A DNA stretch of 64,000 bases from Trichoplax sp. H2 (GCA_003344405.1 NOWV01000111.1:186001-250000); one strand, 5' to 3'; positions 23,378-36,177 are shown, counted from the stretch's first letter. Numbers and translations are program-made. Notes: generated by a model not told the origin, from the letters alone.

Positions 23378-25414
23378 ATGTCTGACGAAAAAGATGTCTA
23401 TGATGAAAAGAGTGAGCAGCAAATCGTAGATGAAAGCAATGAAATTAAAACACTACCAGAACGAAGACCTATCAGCATCATACGGTTAATTTGCATGTCG
23501 TGTTCGTTGGCTGCACTGGAAGTCTGTTACGCAGCTCAAGCTGTTAACGAAGTACCTATTTTATTAGCTACTGGCCTTCCACAAAAGTATATTCCTTACT
23601 TGTGGAGCCTAACACCAATTTTAGCTTTGATCATTCAGCCATATCTTGCCAGCGTATCCGATCACTGTACATGTAGCTGGGGTAGAAGGCGACCGTTCAT
23701 ACTAGCATTTGCTATTGGTATTTTCATTGGGATATTTTTCTTAGGCTTTGGAACAGCAATCGGCCATCTGATTGATCCATTTAATAATACTGTAATTATA
23801 ATACTGGTCATCACTGGGGTTTGGTTTATGGACTACTTCACTGATGCTCTACAAGTGCCTGGCAAAGCGATATTATTAGATAGCTCTATTGGTTATGCAC
23901 AGACTGCAAATAACATATCTACAATAGTTGCATCATTTGGAATGATATTAGGATATGGTATCTGCAGGTACAGTAATCCAAAACCAAGATATAATGTAGC
24001 TATATCTTAACTGTATTTCTACAAAGTCGTGATTGCCAATAATATAATATACTGTATAATTTCAGCCTTAACTAATTTTTTTCTAATAATATGGGTAGCA
24101 TCCATTGGAATAGCACCTTCTTTGGAGACCTGTTTGCTAACGAAGGACAAGCCGTGTTTACCGTTGCGGCTTTCACCTCCGGTATCCTTTTCCTAATCTC
24201 ATTCATATTTGGAAAGGAAAAGCCTTATACTAAACCAGTCAGTTCTGCAAACTTTCAAAATGATGAATCTCATAATTCTGATAATAATGAAGCTCCACCA
24301 AAAGAAAATCAAAATTATGGCACTATTCGTGAAGTTGATTCTACAGTTATAGACCAACAGAATGAAGATGCTGGCCAAAACAAGTTAAAATTATGTTGTT
24401 ATGGCTATATTTATTCTATTGTCAAAATGCCTAAAGAACTTGTTATCCTCTGTGCTCTATCAATTTTCGGCTGGATAGCTCATGTAAGTTTTTTATTCTT
24501 TTATTCTGATTTCATTGGCCAAGTTATACTCAACGGAAGTAACAACGCTCCGATAAACTCTTCTGACTACATGAACTATCTTGATGGGGTCAAAATTTCA
24601 AGTTTGGCATTTATTGGAGCAACCGTCATCGATATAATTTACACTTACCTTCTTGAATATTGGCTATTAGATCGGATTGGTATCTTAAAAAATTTTATAA
24701 TATATATATGTTATATACTCTTATACCTATGTGAAATATCGCATTGGGTTTCTATCTGATTGAAATCGATAACTAATTGTAGTGCAGCAATTGATGAATA
24801 TTGTTGATTAATAAGAAATGTTGCTAGTTGTGCATTACTTCTTTATTCGATTCCTCATATTTATCTTGCTGTCTACTCTATCCAATTAGGATCCAGGTTG
24901 GGCATGATATTTGGCTTGTGTATCTCAGGTACAGCAATGATACTTTTAGCCTTTACTACCGAACTTAGTCTGGCAATTGCATGTTGCTGTGCTACAGAAC
25001 TTGCTACAGTGACAATCTATAGCATACCTTATGGACTGGTGGGAAAATATCACTGTTACTACTCGGTAATAACAAATACGCAGTATACACCTATGATAGA
25101 TATTTCATTCATGGCAAGATATTAAAATATTGCTATCTTATATCTAGAATGATCCAAGATGGAATACTAGAGGTTGTGGAACCGATTCAGCAGTATTGAA
25201 TAACTGCCTGTACATAGGGACTTTTATCATTTCTATTACCTTCGGGCCTATTATACAAAGTACAAATTCTATTAGTGTCGTATTTATTACTGCTGGCACT
25301 TGTAACTTGATTGCTGCAGTAATTTCAGTATTCGTAGTTGATCCAGAAAATACATCACTGCTGATCGATATATCCTACGAAACTGTCAAGACTAAGGATG
25401 TTATTATTGATTAA
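23378..25414 (+). CDS. SLC45-family (MFS) sugar transporter, copy 2
   Basis: Exons 23378-23967, 24099-24679, 24890-25065 and 25148-25414 give 537 aa, with the same three intron phases (2, 1, 0) as copy 1. Exon 3 is 176 bp in both genes. The signature SDHCTCSWGRRRPF is at residues 94-107, and the last exon carries RGCGTDSAVLNNC. An acidic N-terminal tail of about 30 aa and an Asn/Gln/Glu-rich cytoplasmic loop in exon 2 are the parts that differ most from copy 1. The exon 2 acceptor is the AG at 24097-24098; the earlier 'ttcag' at 24061-24065 would lead straight to a stop. Expected role is proton-linked sugar transport in a membrane, by family membership. Identity between copies is high in the membrane segments. 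Confidence 0.9.
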
Positions 25415-26127
25415 TCAATACAATAGTCATGGCATGATCTTATAGAAAAGATGTTGCATGTTACGATTAAAATAGTTTCCATACTTTTCTAATGACGAAG
25501 AGATTCCAGAATTTTAAGAATATCAGTACCCTTTCCTCCAAATTTATTTATACCAATAGTGTTGGTAATACTTTATATTTACATTTCGCTTAATTTATAA
25601 TGCAAATACATTTCAAAGCTTTCTCCTCTTTCCATGTATGTGTATAGGATGTAAATAAAAGCATTAATAACATAAATCCGCTAATAGTCATACTACCTCA
25701 AGCAATTTGATATACGGTATTTCTGCCAAATTAATTAATTATTCGAACAGAGTTGAATATCAATAGAGCAGCCCGATTGAGTAGCGGATGTAAATTGGAA
25801 ATAAAAAAGACTGCTTTCATTTTGAATCGTCTATTTTGCTTCCATTGCTTTCACCAATCAGCTGATGAGAAACGAGAATATCATCTATCTATATAAGTTA
25901 TAGATAATCGGTATTAATTCACATGAATACGCCATTCCAGCATTTGTTACTTTTAATTAGCATTGCAACTATCATTAATACTACTGACAACAGGTAGTAC
26001 AAAAGCAGATAAAGATAGGGATATCTCGATGACTATATCATAACTACAAATAACAAATAAATCTCCATAGATATCTATCTCTAGTATGGTGAAATCAAGA
26101 GTTCCATCACCTACAGTGATGTGAATA
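25415..26127. other. No gene seen
   Basis: 3' flank of transporter copy 2. AT-rich, with no ORF or repeat that I can support. Confidence 0.4.
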
Positions 26128-26348
26128 AATATGGAAACACTTTACTCGTATATCAGCTGATATACGAGTAAAGTGTTTCCATATTAAAGAATCTTCACCA
26201 ATATCTGATCATGAATGAATGGCGGAACCATACGGTGATGAGAAAAAATATGGAAACTCTTTACTCGTATATCAGCTGATATACGAGCAAAGTGTTTCCA
26301 TATTAAAGAATCTTCACCAATATCCGACCATGAATGAATGGCGGAACC
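26128..26348. repeat. Tandem pair of 58-bp palindromes
   Basis: 26128-26185 is a perfect 58-bp palindrome centred on CAGCTG (arms of 29 bp, no loop). 26247-26304 is the same palindrome with two mismatched arm pairs. Each is followed by the same ~44-bp tail ending 'ggcggaacc' (26229 and 26348), so the whole is a 119-bp direct repeat of palindrome plus tail. The pair could form cruciforms, or be the remains of a foldback element. I see no coding role. Confidence 0.9.
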
Positions 26349-26559
26349 TAAAGTGGATATCTTGAGTGCCGAAAATTTAACAGCTTTTACTATACAAAAT
26401 TCAAGAAAGTCATCAAATGTTTCCATATCGATTCTTATCACTATATACTCGTATGCATATTAACCTTAACTTAAGGTATATTGTGCCACGTCATTTTCGC
26501 TAGCCTTGCTTTGCTTTTTGCGTCCATTATCCTTCTACTAATTGCAGAACTGCTGTCGC

Positions 26560-26666
26560 CCTTGTACAGGTCTTCACTGACAAAGAGTTCTGGATTTGTT
26601 TCCCAAGTCCGTCTGTACCGTACAAGTACTACAAGGCGACCATTCAGTACGGTACGTTACCGTTCC
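26560..26666. promoter_or_regulatory. GTAC-rich stretch upstream of AGA
   Basis: Contains 'tgtacagg', 'gtaccgtacaagtac' and 'cagtacggtacg', a variant of the TACAGTA/GTACTGT words clustered elsewhere. It ends about 120 bp before the AGA start codon. Regulatory function is inferred only from repeated position upstream of several genes in this window. Confidence 0.35.
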
Positions 26667-26785
26667 GTTCCCGACTCCAGTTAAGCCATCGAAAAGGTAA
26701 ACACGGTCGCAAGCTTTGGGTTGCATGGTTCAAGGAAGAATCTTACTGATCAAACGTTATTTGTTGCAGCTTGTTATGAGGCAAT

Positions 26786-29700
26786 ATGACAACTAACTTT
26801 AGTCTAGCTATCGTGTCTTGCTACTTTCTTGTTATTATATCATTGTCCTGTGCGGTAGGGAATGATCACAAGTTACCGTTGGTTATCAACACTTGGCCAT
26901 TCACTGTGGCAACGCGGGCAGGTTTGTTGGAAACAGCTCAAAATGAAATGATCTCATGCTGCATAGTAAAATAAATCAAATGATAACCATCCAACGATGG
27001 TGTTATTTTATTCCAACTATTGAGAATAGCAATCCTACTTAACACGGATGTGCTAGTTCTTATGTTGCATTTCTGGCTGTTTAGTATAACAGGAGATTAA
27101 ACATGAACTGCATGGGTTGATTTAATTACTATTGTCGTTATCTTGAAAACAAATAATAAATATTGAATTGGAAAGTGAAGATAAGTACATTTCTATTGAA
27201 TGTTCTAATCAACATACGTACTGTGGAGTAGATCAATAATTCTGAATTATAGCTGCTTTCAACAAACTATAGAATAAATTAGTAGTGCAAAAGATGGACG
27301 CAACATGTGCATTACCACATAAGACTTTATAGCATATTAATCATCTTGAATGGATTGCAAACACCTCATATGCATAACTAACTACATTAATTCTAACTCT
27401 TGTGTAGCTTGGAAGGTAATCAATTCTACTAGCGGTACCCCATTAGATGCGGTCGAGCAAGGCTGTACGGCTTGTGAAGTTGCACAGTGTGATGGAACTG
27501 TTGGATATGGTGGAAGGTAAGCTGGATACCTTTGCATGCTCTTCCGGTGTGACGACAACCTACCTTCTCTAATTTAACTAATTCTTATATTGAATCAATT
27601 TACCTGCCTGTCTTTCTTGTAAACTAACTCGTAAATCACGGAATATCTACCAGTTTAACTTTCAACCCTGCAATATCTATTACATTAATATTCGTATGCA
27701 TGTATCTGCTGCCTAATTATACTGTACAACGACATGATACAGTTCTTTGTCAATGGAATAGAAAAAAGTTTAAGAATACACATACATTGCAGGAAGATCC
27801 CAGGTGATACGATGTATATTCTAGCACGGTACTTTCTGCTTAAGGCTCTCATTACAGTATCAATACAACTTATTTTGTTTTACCGAACTGTAACTTCATC
27901 TTTCCGCCTCCATTTACGGAAAGTATAAGACTTAAAATTCTGTCGTAAGACGACTAGCATTCCCTACGTTAGCTAATATTATGAGGTAATTGTCGAAGAT
28001 ACACATACAACTGTGACATCTCTAATATCTTATTTATATTGATATAGCTCACTGGATATTCTATTTAACTTAATCACTTTCAGTTATTCTAAATGTTGTA
28101 TCTTATTTATCGAAATAGTCCTGATGAAAGTGGAGAGACAACGTTGGATGCCATGATCATGGATGGGTAAGTTTCGATACGGTATTTATGCAATGCATGA
28201 GGCTGTTAAATCTATTCTTTTTGTACTCGTTGTCTCTTTCTGTAATTATATCCCATACTAGCAACTCTTGGAAGACTGTAATAGAAATAAAAGTTTTGGT
28301 GATATTTTAACTTGTAATATTAGAACATCTCACGATGTTGGCTCTGTTGGCTGCTTAAAAAGGATCAAATCCGCTATTTCTGTAGCTAGAAAAGTTATGG
28401 AATTGACCAATCATACTTTACTGGTTGGTGATGAAGGTATATTTCTAATATTTTAGGAACTTTGCTCAATCTTAATTGCTAATCAGTGATTACTGCACTA
28501 CGTCGCCAAGAAATTGTAATCTATTTTTGTCAACATTATCACAAGCCACCAGATTTGCAATTAGTACAGGATTCAAGCAAGAAAATTTACATACGAATAA
28601 ATCAGTGTAGGTTGAATTAATTATTGATCAATCAATAATTATAATAGATTCACTGCTATACGCGCTTCACAGGCACTGTTTAACTTTTGGTGTGTTTAAA
28701 TTGTTTTTCCTATATTAATAGCGGTATTTACAAATCGTGGTTGGAAAATAACTGCCAACCCAATTTTTGGAAGGTATACTTCTAACGTATCTAATATAGT
28801 AGTTCACAATAGCCCTTTTTCTCTGGTCTCAATATTGAAACAGACTTGTGGCGACTATTATATTATTAAATAAAAAGTGAGAGCATAAGTTCACTTTTGT
28901 AGGGAGTTACTCCCAATCCGAGAAGTAGCTGTGGACCATATAGACCTGCTGATACGTAATTTTTGAAACGATACTTGATAAAGAGCCTATTTTGTGTAGA
29001 TCTAACTTCAAATACGACTTTTAACTTAGCAGTACATTCTTAATTTTAAATTTTACTAGATGTCAATCTCTTGACTGTAAACAAGATACAAACCACGATG
29101 TTAGCAGTGATAATCATGACACCATAGGTAAAATTACACATGAAGTAGTAAATTATCCAATTTTATTAACTGTAAATGATGTCATTTCACTCTAGGAATG
29201 ATTGTCGTAGATAAAAATACTATCGCCGGTGGAACATCCACCAATGGTGCAAATCATAAGATATCTGGGTAATGAATAAATTACTTTGATTTAATGAGAT
29301 ACAGAGCGGACTGCAATTCAAAGTAATAACTTTTTGAATGCAATAATGATTGGGAAATTTTTAAATCATGACGGATACTACCTTACTGCTATATCATAAA
29401 ATTTTAAATAAACTACTTTGATATTTTCAACAAACTTAGCCGTGTAGGCGATTCTCCCATTGCTGGTGCTGGCCTTTACGTAGATAAAGATATAGGTGGC
29501 TCTGCAGCAACCGGAGACGGCGATGTCATGATGAGATTTTTACCAAGGTATTCATGATCATATCTAAACATTATCTAATCTGAGTTTTGCCTAAATTCTT
29601 TCATTGATATTATCATTCAGTTACCAAGTAGTCGAAAGCATGCGACTTGGTATGTCTCCTAAGAAAGCAACTACGGAAGCCATCATGAGGATCAAAAAAT

Positions 29701-30022
29701 ATTATCCCCATTTTAATGGAGCTTTAATTGCTGTTAACATGGCCGGCGAAGTCGGTATATATATACATTGCAATAGTTTTAAAAATCATTGTAACGTAAA
29801 CTAATTTGTATTACCTGTAAACAGAAAAATTTGAATTGGCTTTACGAGCTACTGTTAAACTGTTGATGTATGACATTTTATATTGACTAATAGCCGGTTT
29901 CGCCTTTATGCATTTTCATAAATATAGGAGCAGCCTGTCATGGATTTAAAGGAAAATTTCCTTATTCTGTTGCACATTCGGGAATGAATGATGTCAAAGT
30001 CTATGTCACGAATTGTGTTTAA
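26786..30022 (+). CDS. AGA: N(4)-(beta-N-acetylglucosaminyl)-L-asparaginase (aspartylglucosaminidase)
   Basis: Twelve exons join into 349 aa (human AGA has 346): 26786-26921, 27408-27516, 28119-28166, 28324-28436, 28546-28606, 28722-28773, 28903-28955, 29060-29127, 29196-29268, 29440-29547, 29621-29754 and 29928-30022. All phases agree and all introns are GT-AG. The N-terminus is a signal peptide (about 24 aa), then PLVINTWPF. The enzyme is a lysosomal Ntn-hydrolase that cuts the GlcNAc-Asn bond when N-glycoproteins are degraded. It cleaves itself to expose a threonine nucleophile; here the HD/TIG site places it at Thr212. TSTNG, GRVGDSP (Arg239, Asp242) and TGDGD match the family's substrate-binding and structural motifs. 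The exon 4 acceptor at 28322-28323 restores [11 protein letters not shown] decayed partial copy of its 3' end follows at 31.4 kb. Confidence 0.96.
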
Positions 30023-31434
30023 TCCAAATAATTACGTGTAAAATGTACTAGGTTCAAATATTTAAATTTATCGATTTTGTTCATGCAGTCGTTTATAGAG
30101 CATTTAAATGTACTTTCGTATACGGTAATTCTCCCAGCCACGATCAAGTGTCCTACTTTAAGATCGAAATATTTAATGATAATCCTTATACTGCACTGTA
30201 GATAAACGAATACGGCTTATTTTTCTTCGAATGTAAACATTGATACTTTAAATTTGTAGCTAATCTCGAAACGTAATACTATTCTAACAATGTTTATGTA
30301 ATGATAATATAAAAGTGTTTATATTGATATAAAATATTTATAATTATTATGCCTTACAACTGGCGTTAATACTACTTGCGATAGGTATTACAGAAGCAGG
30401 TAGCCCAGCCTAGTCTAGCTTTGGCCCTAGCAGGGTTCAACCATAGAGGTTCTTCTTACCGGTACTGCATCTCTATGATATTAACATAGCACAACAGCTA
30501 CATTATACCATATCATATTTTGCTGGCATTGCTTTCTGCACACTGTACTTCTGTGCAGAACTACGTACTTTACTGTACACTGTACATTACAGTATACCAT
30601 CAGAGACTACTCCATCAAAAAAATGCTCACCCTGACCTAGAAAGAGAAGGAGGGTTATATCGCTTTACAGGGAAATAGCGAAGCCATTCATGGATTGTAA
30701 AGCGACGAAGAATTTATAATTTATTATAAGTTTGAATTAAAAAGGCATGAGAATTTATTTTTGCTAAAATTTTATTCTTACATAGTATTTTGAGCTTATG
30801 ATAGTAAAAATTTTACGTTAGCTTCATAGATTGTTGTAAAATTTCATTTAAATAAATATTTTGGCGTTAATTACTACTTCCTTTTTAATACAGCATTCTA
30901 TACGGTGTTCCCTAATCATTCTAACTAGCATACTAGATTCTATATTTCTACACTACAAAGATTGTTTCTGTTTTATCTATTTCGACTTTTAACTGTTACA
31001 GGCATTTTGAAGAATAATATTGATTTACACTCAGTATTAATTCTTAATCTACATTACTATTCGAAGCATCGAATGCTGCTGATTCGGATGTATAAGAATA
31101 AATTCAGTGCGTTCGTGAAGAAAGAAGATATTCCAAGATATTCTTTAAGAAGTTCAGTATAACACTGTAAGTCGACGACATCGAAATCAACCTTAAATAC
31201 ACAAAAGTCTTTCAACTGCCCTCGTCAAAGCTACTGTGCTGTACTGTAAAAGATACTGCAATTAATGTCTCACACTTCTCAACACCTAATAGCTAGTACT
31301 TACTACCTCCAATTTACCCCCAAATTGATCTTGAAGTAGTCCCTAATCATAAATTGAAAAAGTCGCAGAAAAAAAACATGTTTTAAATTTAAACCGCACA
31401 ATCTAGGTACTGCTGTACTGAGAAGTAACAGTTT
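30023..31434. other. No gene seen; GTAC-rich patch
   Basis: AGA 3' flank, then AT-rich DNA. About 30555-30600 is a patch of TGTACTGT/GTACACTGTACA words. No gene starts within 150 bp of it on either strand that I can recognise. Confidence 0.4.
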
Positions 31435-31925
31435 AGATAAATTGCAATAGTTTTTGAAATCACTGTGATGTAAACTAATTTAAACTGCCTGTAGACCAAT
31501 AAACTAAATTGACTTTACAAACTACTATTAAACTGTCGATGTGAGATTTCTTTTTATTGACTAATTTTCGCGCACTTATTTTTGTCATGCATTGCCTTCC
31601 GGTATGAACTTTTAAATTGTTGGTTTTGCCTTAATGCAAATCTATAAATATAGGAGTAGAATGTAATAGATTTAATGGAAGACTTTCCCTATTTTGTTAC
31701 ACCTTCGGGAATCAATGATGCCAAAGTCTTTGTTACGAATTGTGTTAAATCCAAATAATTGCGTGTAAAATATACGCCGGTCAAATATTTCAAGTTGTCG
31801 ATTTTTGATTTTCATGCTGTCGCTTATATAGCTTTTGTATACTCTATTACGATAATTTTCTCAGCCATGGATCAAGTATTTGCTTTTAGTTCGAAATATT
31901 AAATAGCATTCCTTACACTATAGGT
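31435..31925 (+). pseudogene. Decayed partial duplicate of the AGA 3' end
   Basis: This stretch matches 29757-30200 throughout: the last AGA intron, the terminal exon and the 3' flank. The exon remnant begins at 31654 after an 'aatatag' acceptor identical to the parent's. A one-base insertion within the first 40 bases shifts the frame. The parent's terminal stop TAA has become 'aaa' by a single change in 'tgtgttaaat'. The copy includes intron and flank, so it arose by DNA-level duplication, not retrotransposition. No other AGA exons are present. Confidence 0.88.
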
Positions 31926-32668
31926 GTTTAGAATATGGACATCGAGTTATTGTAAGATGCGTATACGTATGGCTATTGCACGCCGTGCACTATGACAATC
32001 CTGTATAAGAACTTTCGTCATGAATGATATACTAGAATAAAATATTGCTTGTTATTTTTTAATATGTGGTATAATAGGTTGGATAATAAAGTCATTAGAA
32101 CAATCGCAAATAACTTATTTGGTTTACTATTATTGTACACATGTACCAACATTAGTTCTTCATCATAAACAGCCTTTACAATACAGTATACGCTTGATTG
32201 AATAGCTAACCGAAAAATAAATTAGGGCCGATATCGTAACGTTTTGTTCAATATATTCTCACGATAGCTTCTTGATGTCGATTTATAACTGGCATATTCT
32301 CTGTTAGTGGTAAACTCAAATGTATAAAATAAAAAAACCGAAATCAATGTGTGGGTACATTGTTATCATTACATAGTCACTATCGCCTGTCTATTGGCAA
32401 TATTATGATAATTGTTCATTCATTCTTACAAGATCATTATTTGGCATTATTATTTCGATTGAAATAGAACAGTTATTGTTTTTACAATATTACAGTGAGA
32501 GCCACACCTAAGTTTCTACAGTCTATTTCCAGTTGATTTCAAGTAATTTAATATTGATCAAACGACTCTTGAACTATTGGGAACAGTCGAAAGTAGTAGA
32601 ATATAAGTGCCGCTAAGTGTACATCTGTCGTCAGTATCATTTTCGCATAAGCGTTCTTACATGGCGTT
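31926..32668. other. No gene seen; GRXCR-like 5' flank
   Basis: Non-coding. An upstream ATG at 32661 opens a three-codon uORF (M-A-L-stop) that overlaps the GRXCR-like start at 32669 in another frame. Confidence 0.4.
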
Positions 32669-33918
32669 ATGAGTACTCAAGAAATCGATTCATCAGAACT
32701 ACCTAAAGTTCGTCAACTAGTTAACCAATTTTTATCCATTTCAATTACCCATCAGGTAAAAATATGTATTACAACATGTACAGTAGTATTATCACGTAAT
32801 CAATTTATTTACAAGAAGATTGTCATCGTTAACGAGCTCTTTATGTACTGTATGCTTTATATTTGCTATCATTTTTTTTTTGGTGGGCAATGTAGAAGAA
32901 TAACTCTATAGATGATAAAAATGAAATAGTTATCTATACTACATCGATCGGTATTATACGGGAAACTGCACAAGACTGTCAATTAGTTCGAAGTATTCTT
33001 CAAACGTTATGCCTGAAATTTATCGAGAAAGATGTTAGTATTCATCCGTTGTATTTAAAAGAATTATATGAGCGAATTGGTACCGTTAAAATTAAACTTC
33101 CTCAAACTTTTGTTGGTGGCCTCTACGTAGGGGTAAGTTAGCTATTGACTAATGTTAAAGGCTAATACGTATATGATAATAATTTAAGAATTTTAAAATG
33201 AAAGTACGGTAGGTTCGTTCACTTTATAAGGCAAATTTTTATATTGAAAATCGGTTAACAATTTATGAATATGAAACTAGTATCTTATCCTCTTTGTACA
33301 TTGGATGAATACAGCCGATTTTAGTAAGCAAATAGCTAATTGTTTTAATCCTCATCCACGAAAATATATAAGGGGGCAAGTGCTGTTGAATCGTTGAATG
33401 AATCTGGAAAATTGCGCGAACTAACGACCAATTTTGAGGTAAGCGATTCATAGACTACAGCAATTACCCAACCTTGAGTAGTTCATTTCCATTCATGAAT
33501 CATTTATAATTCAGAAAATTGTTTCAATACCTTGTCGATATTTTATTTCCTATCGTCCACTTTATAGTTAATATCTTTTCATGGCTTATTAAATAGTTTC
33601 AATTATTAACTAACTATTGGATGTTTTATACGTTTGTAGAGACAAGGTGCAACGGAAATTAATTGTGCATCATGTTATGATTACCGTTTTGTACCATGCC
33701 ACTCATGCCATGGTAGTCGACGGAATAGAAGTTCCTCTTTTAATCGAATTGCTGAACTGAAATGCGGTCAATGTAATGAAAACGGATTACAGCTATGTCC
33801 ACAATGTTCTATCCCAATGCGATCAAGGGCTAATTCAGCTCCAAAGCGTCAATTTGAGAGTGAAAAACATTACAATTTACAAGTACCATGTACTAATTAT
33901 ACACTCAAGTTATCATAG
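32669..33918 (+). CDS. Glutaredoxin domain-containing cysteine-rich protein (GRXCR-like)
   Basis: Exons 32669-32755, 32896-33132, 33373-33438 and 33640-33918, all introns phase 0, give 222 aa (human GRXCR1 290, GRXCR2 248). The glutaredoxin-like fold starts about residue 40 with IVIYTTSIGIIRET and runs through FVGGLYVGGASAVESLNESGKL. As in the family, the CPYC redox site is missing (TTSI in its place), so a reductase activity is not expected. The C-terminus has four CxxC pairs, CASC (139), CHSC (150), CGQC (172) and CPQC (183), a zinc-ribbon-like module with NENGLQ between the last two. In vertebrates these proteins act in actin-based stereocilia of hair cells. An actin or cilium role here is extrapolation. 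The tail after residue 186 is unique. The exon 2 acceptor could instead be 3 bp downstream (AG at 32897-32898), removing one Lys. Confidence 0.9.
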
Positions 33919-35069
33919 CTTATTAAGATTAGGAAGTTGATTAGTTTTTCAATCTCGACCTGTACCAAAGAGTAATTTCCGATTGATGATTACCACGCAA
34001 CCTACCTCGACGCTAACAAATTGGTATCTATTTCAATTTGCAATTTACAGATACTTGTATATTGTGTATAAAATGATAAAAAGGAACCATTTGTCGGTAC
34101 TATCTCATGTATAGGGCGATTGTATGCAAAAAATGATGAGTACATTGATTCTCTTCTTAATCAAAGGAATGATTTACAATGATAAAAACAGCAAGATTTA
34201 TTGTGTTTGACTTTGGAATACAAAATGGATTACAAATTGTAGTTATCAACGTATACTGGTTAAATATTATAGAATGTACATTTTATAAAAGCAAGCTGAG
34301 CATCGCCATGCACGTACAGTACGTACATGTATCCATTTTTATAATTTTATCTTTTCAAATTGCAATCACTACTGTACACTATACCATTGTTGACTGCATT
34401 CAGAGCTTGGATATAGGATAATGATTAATTTTCTTGGCCTAATGGAATAGAAAGAGAAAAAGATGGCATGATCAGTTGATATCTGTTGTCACCACTGCAT
34501 TGGTAATTATAGCTAGCAGAGTACTGTATGATAGCCCTTTGAAAATTGTCTAGTAGCTGTGTTTGAAATAAAGATAAACAAAGCATAAGCTGAATATGAA
34601 GTACATGCATGAGACTATATGCATAATACTAATTGACATCGTGTATTGATTCACTATCAGGGTATTGTAAAAGCAATTCCATTCGTAAAGTATACCATGT
34701 TACTTGGAATAGATCGCCTAATGAAAGTATTCTGGTTGGGGAATGCATCCAATTACCTATCCCTATTTTGAAAATCGAGATTTTACTGGGAGTTGTTCTG
34801 GTTGAAGCTAGTGTACAACCATCACTAGTTTGTAGTTAGTGCAATGCCTTACAAATAGCAAGATTGCAGTATTTTGCGTTGCACTATTTTGCGATTGCAG
34901 TTTGAAATAGAATAATTGTAAACTACTACGATAGGAGATTGTAGCAATAGGTACGTTGTGGTGTTGATTCTACTGGTAGCAACGTGAACGTATGTCAACC
35001 GAAGAAGAAATGGATTACAAAAGTACTGTCCAACGAATGGCCTACTAGATCACCAGTAGTGCACCACCA
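33919..35069. other. No gene seen
   Basis: Between the convergent GRXCR-like gene and the small minus-strand gene. Only short ORFs, none with splice context or family resemblance. Confidence 0.4.
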
Positions 35070-35637
35070 CTATACACTCATTCTAATCCTAATACGATTA
35101 TGCAGTGAAAGGCGTATTGAAAATAAGCCCAAGTTGAGCGGTAGGTTATAGTGACTTTGAATACCTTTATCAGAAATGTCTTGCACCATTCTGGTTACAT
35201 AAGGTTTCATTCGCATCATTCTCTCATATCGTGCGGTGGTATTTTCTTCATATTTATGAACTTGATAGCCAATAGCCAGTCCAATCAATGTGTAAAGGAC
35301 ATGCGTTTGTGGCTCTAAAAATAAATCAAGCATGCATTAATAGAAGTTACTGGAGGCCTAGGATGATGTATTGATGCCATCAACGATAGCGGCTATTGAA
35401 CATGATGATATCCAATTGATTTTATCGTAAGCATTGGCCACTGGCTACCCGGACTGCAGTGACCATGTCGACTGTGCACACTGTACTACTGTATATACTG
35501 TATGATGATAGCAAATCAATCTCCTACAATTGAACGCATCGATAGTTACTTCGAAATAGACGATGATGTCTTAATCCATTGCTAAAGCAAGCTACCCATA
35601 TACCACCAGCGCCAAAAAAGAGAATGGTTCGCAGCAT
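35070..35637 (-). CDS. Small two-TM protein, possibly complex I subunit NDUFC2-like
   Basis: Two exons, 35637-35550 and 35314-35070. The GTAACT donor and the 'ttgatttatttttag' acceptor agree in phase 1, and the product is 110 aa. Residues 5-20 (TILFFGAGGIWVACFS) and 34-49 (HVLYTLIGLAIGYQVH) are hydrophobic and separated by a basic loop (RHHRLFRK). A charged segment, KYEENTTARYERMMRMK, follows. Two short membrane spans with a basic hairpin loop and a Tyr/Arg/Met-rich tail resemble NDUFC2 (B14.5b) of mitochondrial complex I, but no long motif is shared. A GGTATTC just after DISDK could be another donor, so the last 30 residues may be intron read-through. The gene model is moderately secure; the identity is a suggestion. 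Confidence 0.45.
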
Positions 35638-35753
35638 ATTCACCAAGAGAAAGAAGAAATTGAAAAAGTGGCAAGATGGCGACAGCAGCACTGGTTCAGT
35701 GGTTGCGATCAGCCTGCAGTCTAGTGCTTTGGCTTGGACAGGCCGCGTCGAGA

Positions 35754-36177
35754 CTACAGTACAGTACACTGTAGTTTGGACCTCTGTACTGTACAGTACA
35801 GTACACTGGACGCTGCACAGTACGCTACACTTTACACTGTACACTGTAGGCACTTTGAATACTGTACAGTACAGTACAGTACAGTACAGTACTGAGTACT
35901 GTACGTCGACGACTAAAAAGAATCACAGAATCTGTATGGCGTACAGTACAGTACAACCATTACCTTGATTAACCTGTACTGCTGTACAGGATGAGTACAG
36001 TACAACGGACCAATATACACTATTGTACAGTACTGTACTGTACAGTATAGTCTTCCAGAGCAGTACAGACGGTACCGTACAGTACTGTAATGTACTGTAC
36101 AGTGTACAGTGTACTGTGTCGGTGAATACACTGTGCACTGTACACTGTAAACGAGCATTCTTATAGTACACTGTATG
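35754..36177. promoter_or_regulatory. Dense TACAGTA/GTACTGT cluster upstream of the small minus-strand gene
   Basis: More than 30 overlapping copies of the self-complementary words TACAGTA, GTACTGT and CACTGTA, including an uninterrupted 'gtacagtacagtacagtac' near 35875. It begins 117 bp upstream of the minus-strand ATG at 35637. ORFs reading through it are repeat artefacts rich in Tyr, Ser, Thr and Val. It is a low-complexity repeat by sequence; promoter function is inferred. Confidence 0.6.

Noticed and set aside
24061-24098. Earlier exon 2 acceptor (ttcag at 24061-24065) in SLC45 copy 2
   Set aside because: It leads to a stop within four codons. The AG at 24097-24098 gives the sequence and phase seen in copy 1.
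24680-24889. U12-type intron in SLC45 copy 2 (donor GTATCTT)
   Set aside because: No U12 branch-point consensus near the acceptor, and the orthologous intron in copy 1 has an ordinary GTGAGT donor.
28261-28323. Open sequence upstream of AGA exon 4 as coding
   Set aside because: Open in the downstream frame but out of frame with exon 3. The acceptor at 28322-28323 restores the family sequence exactly.
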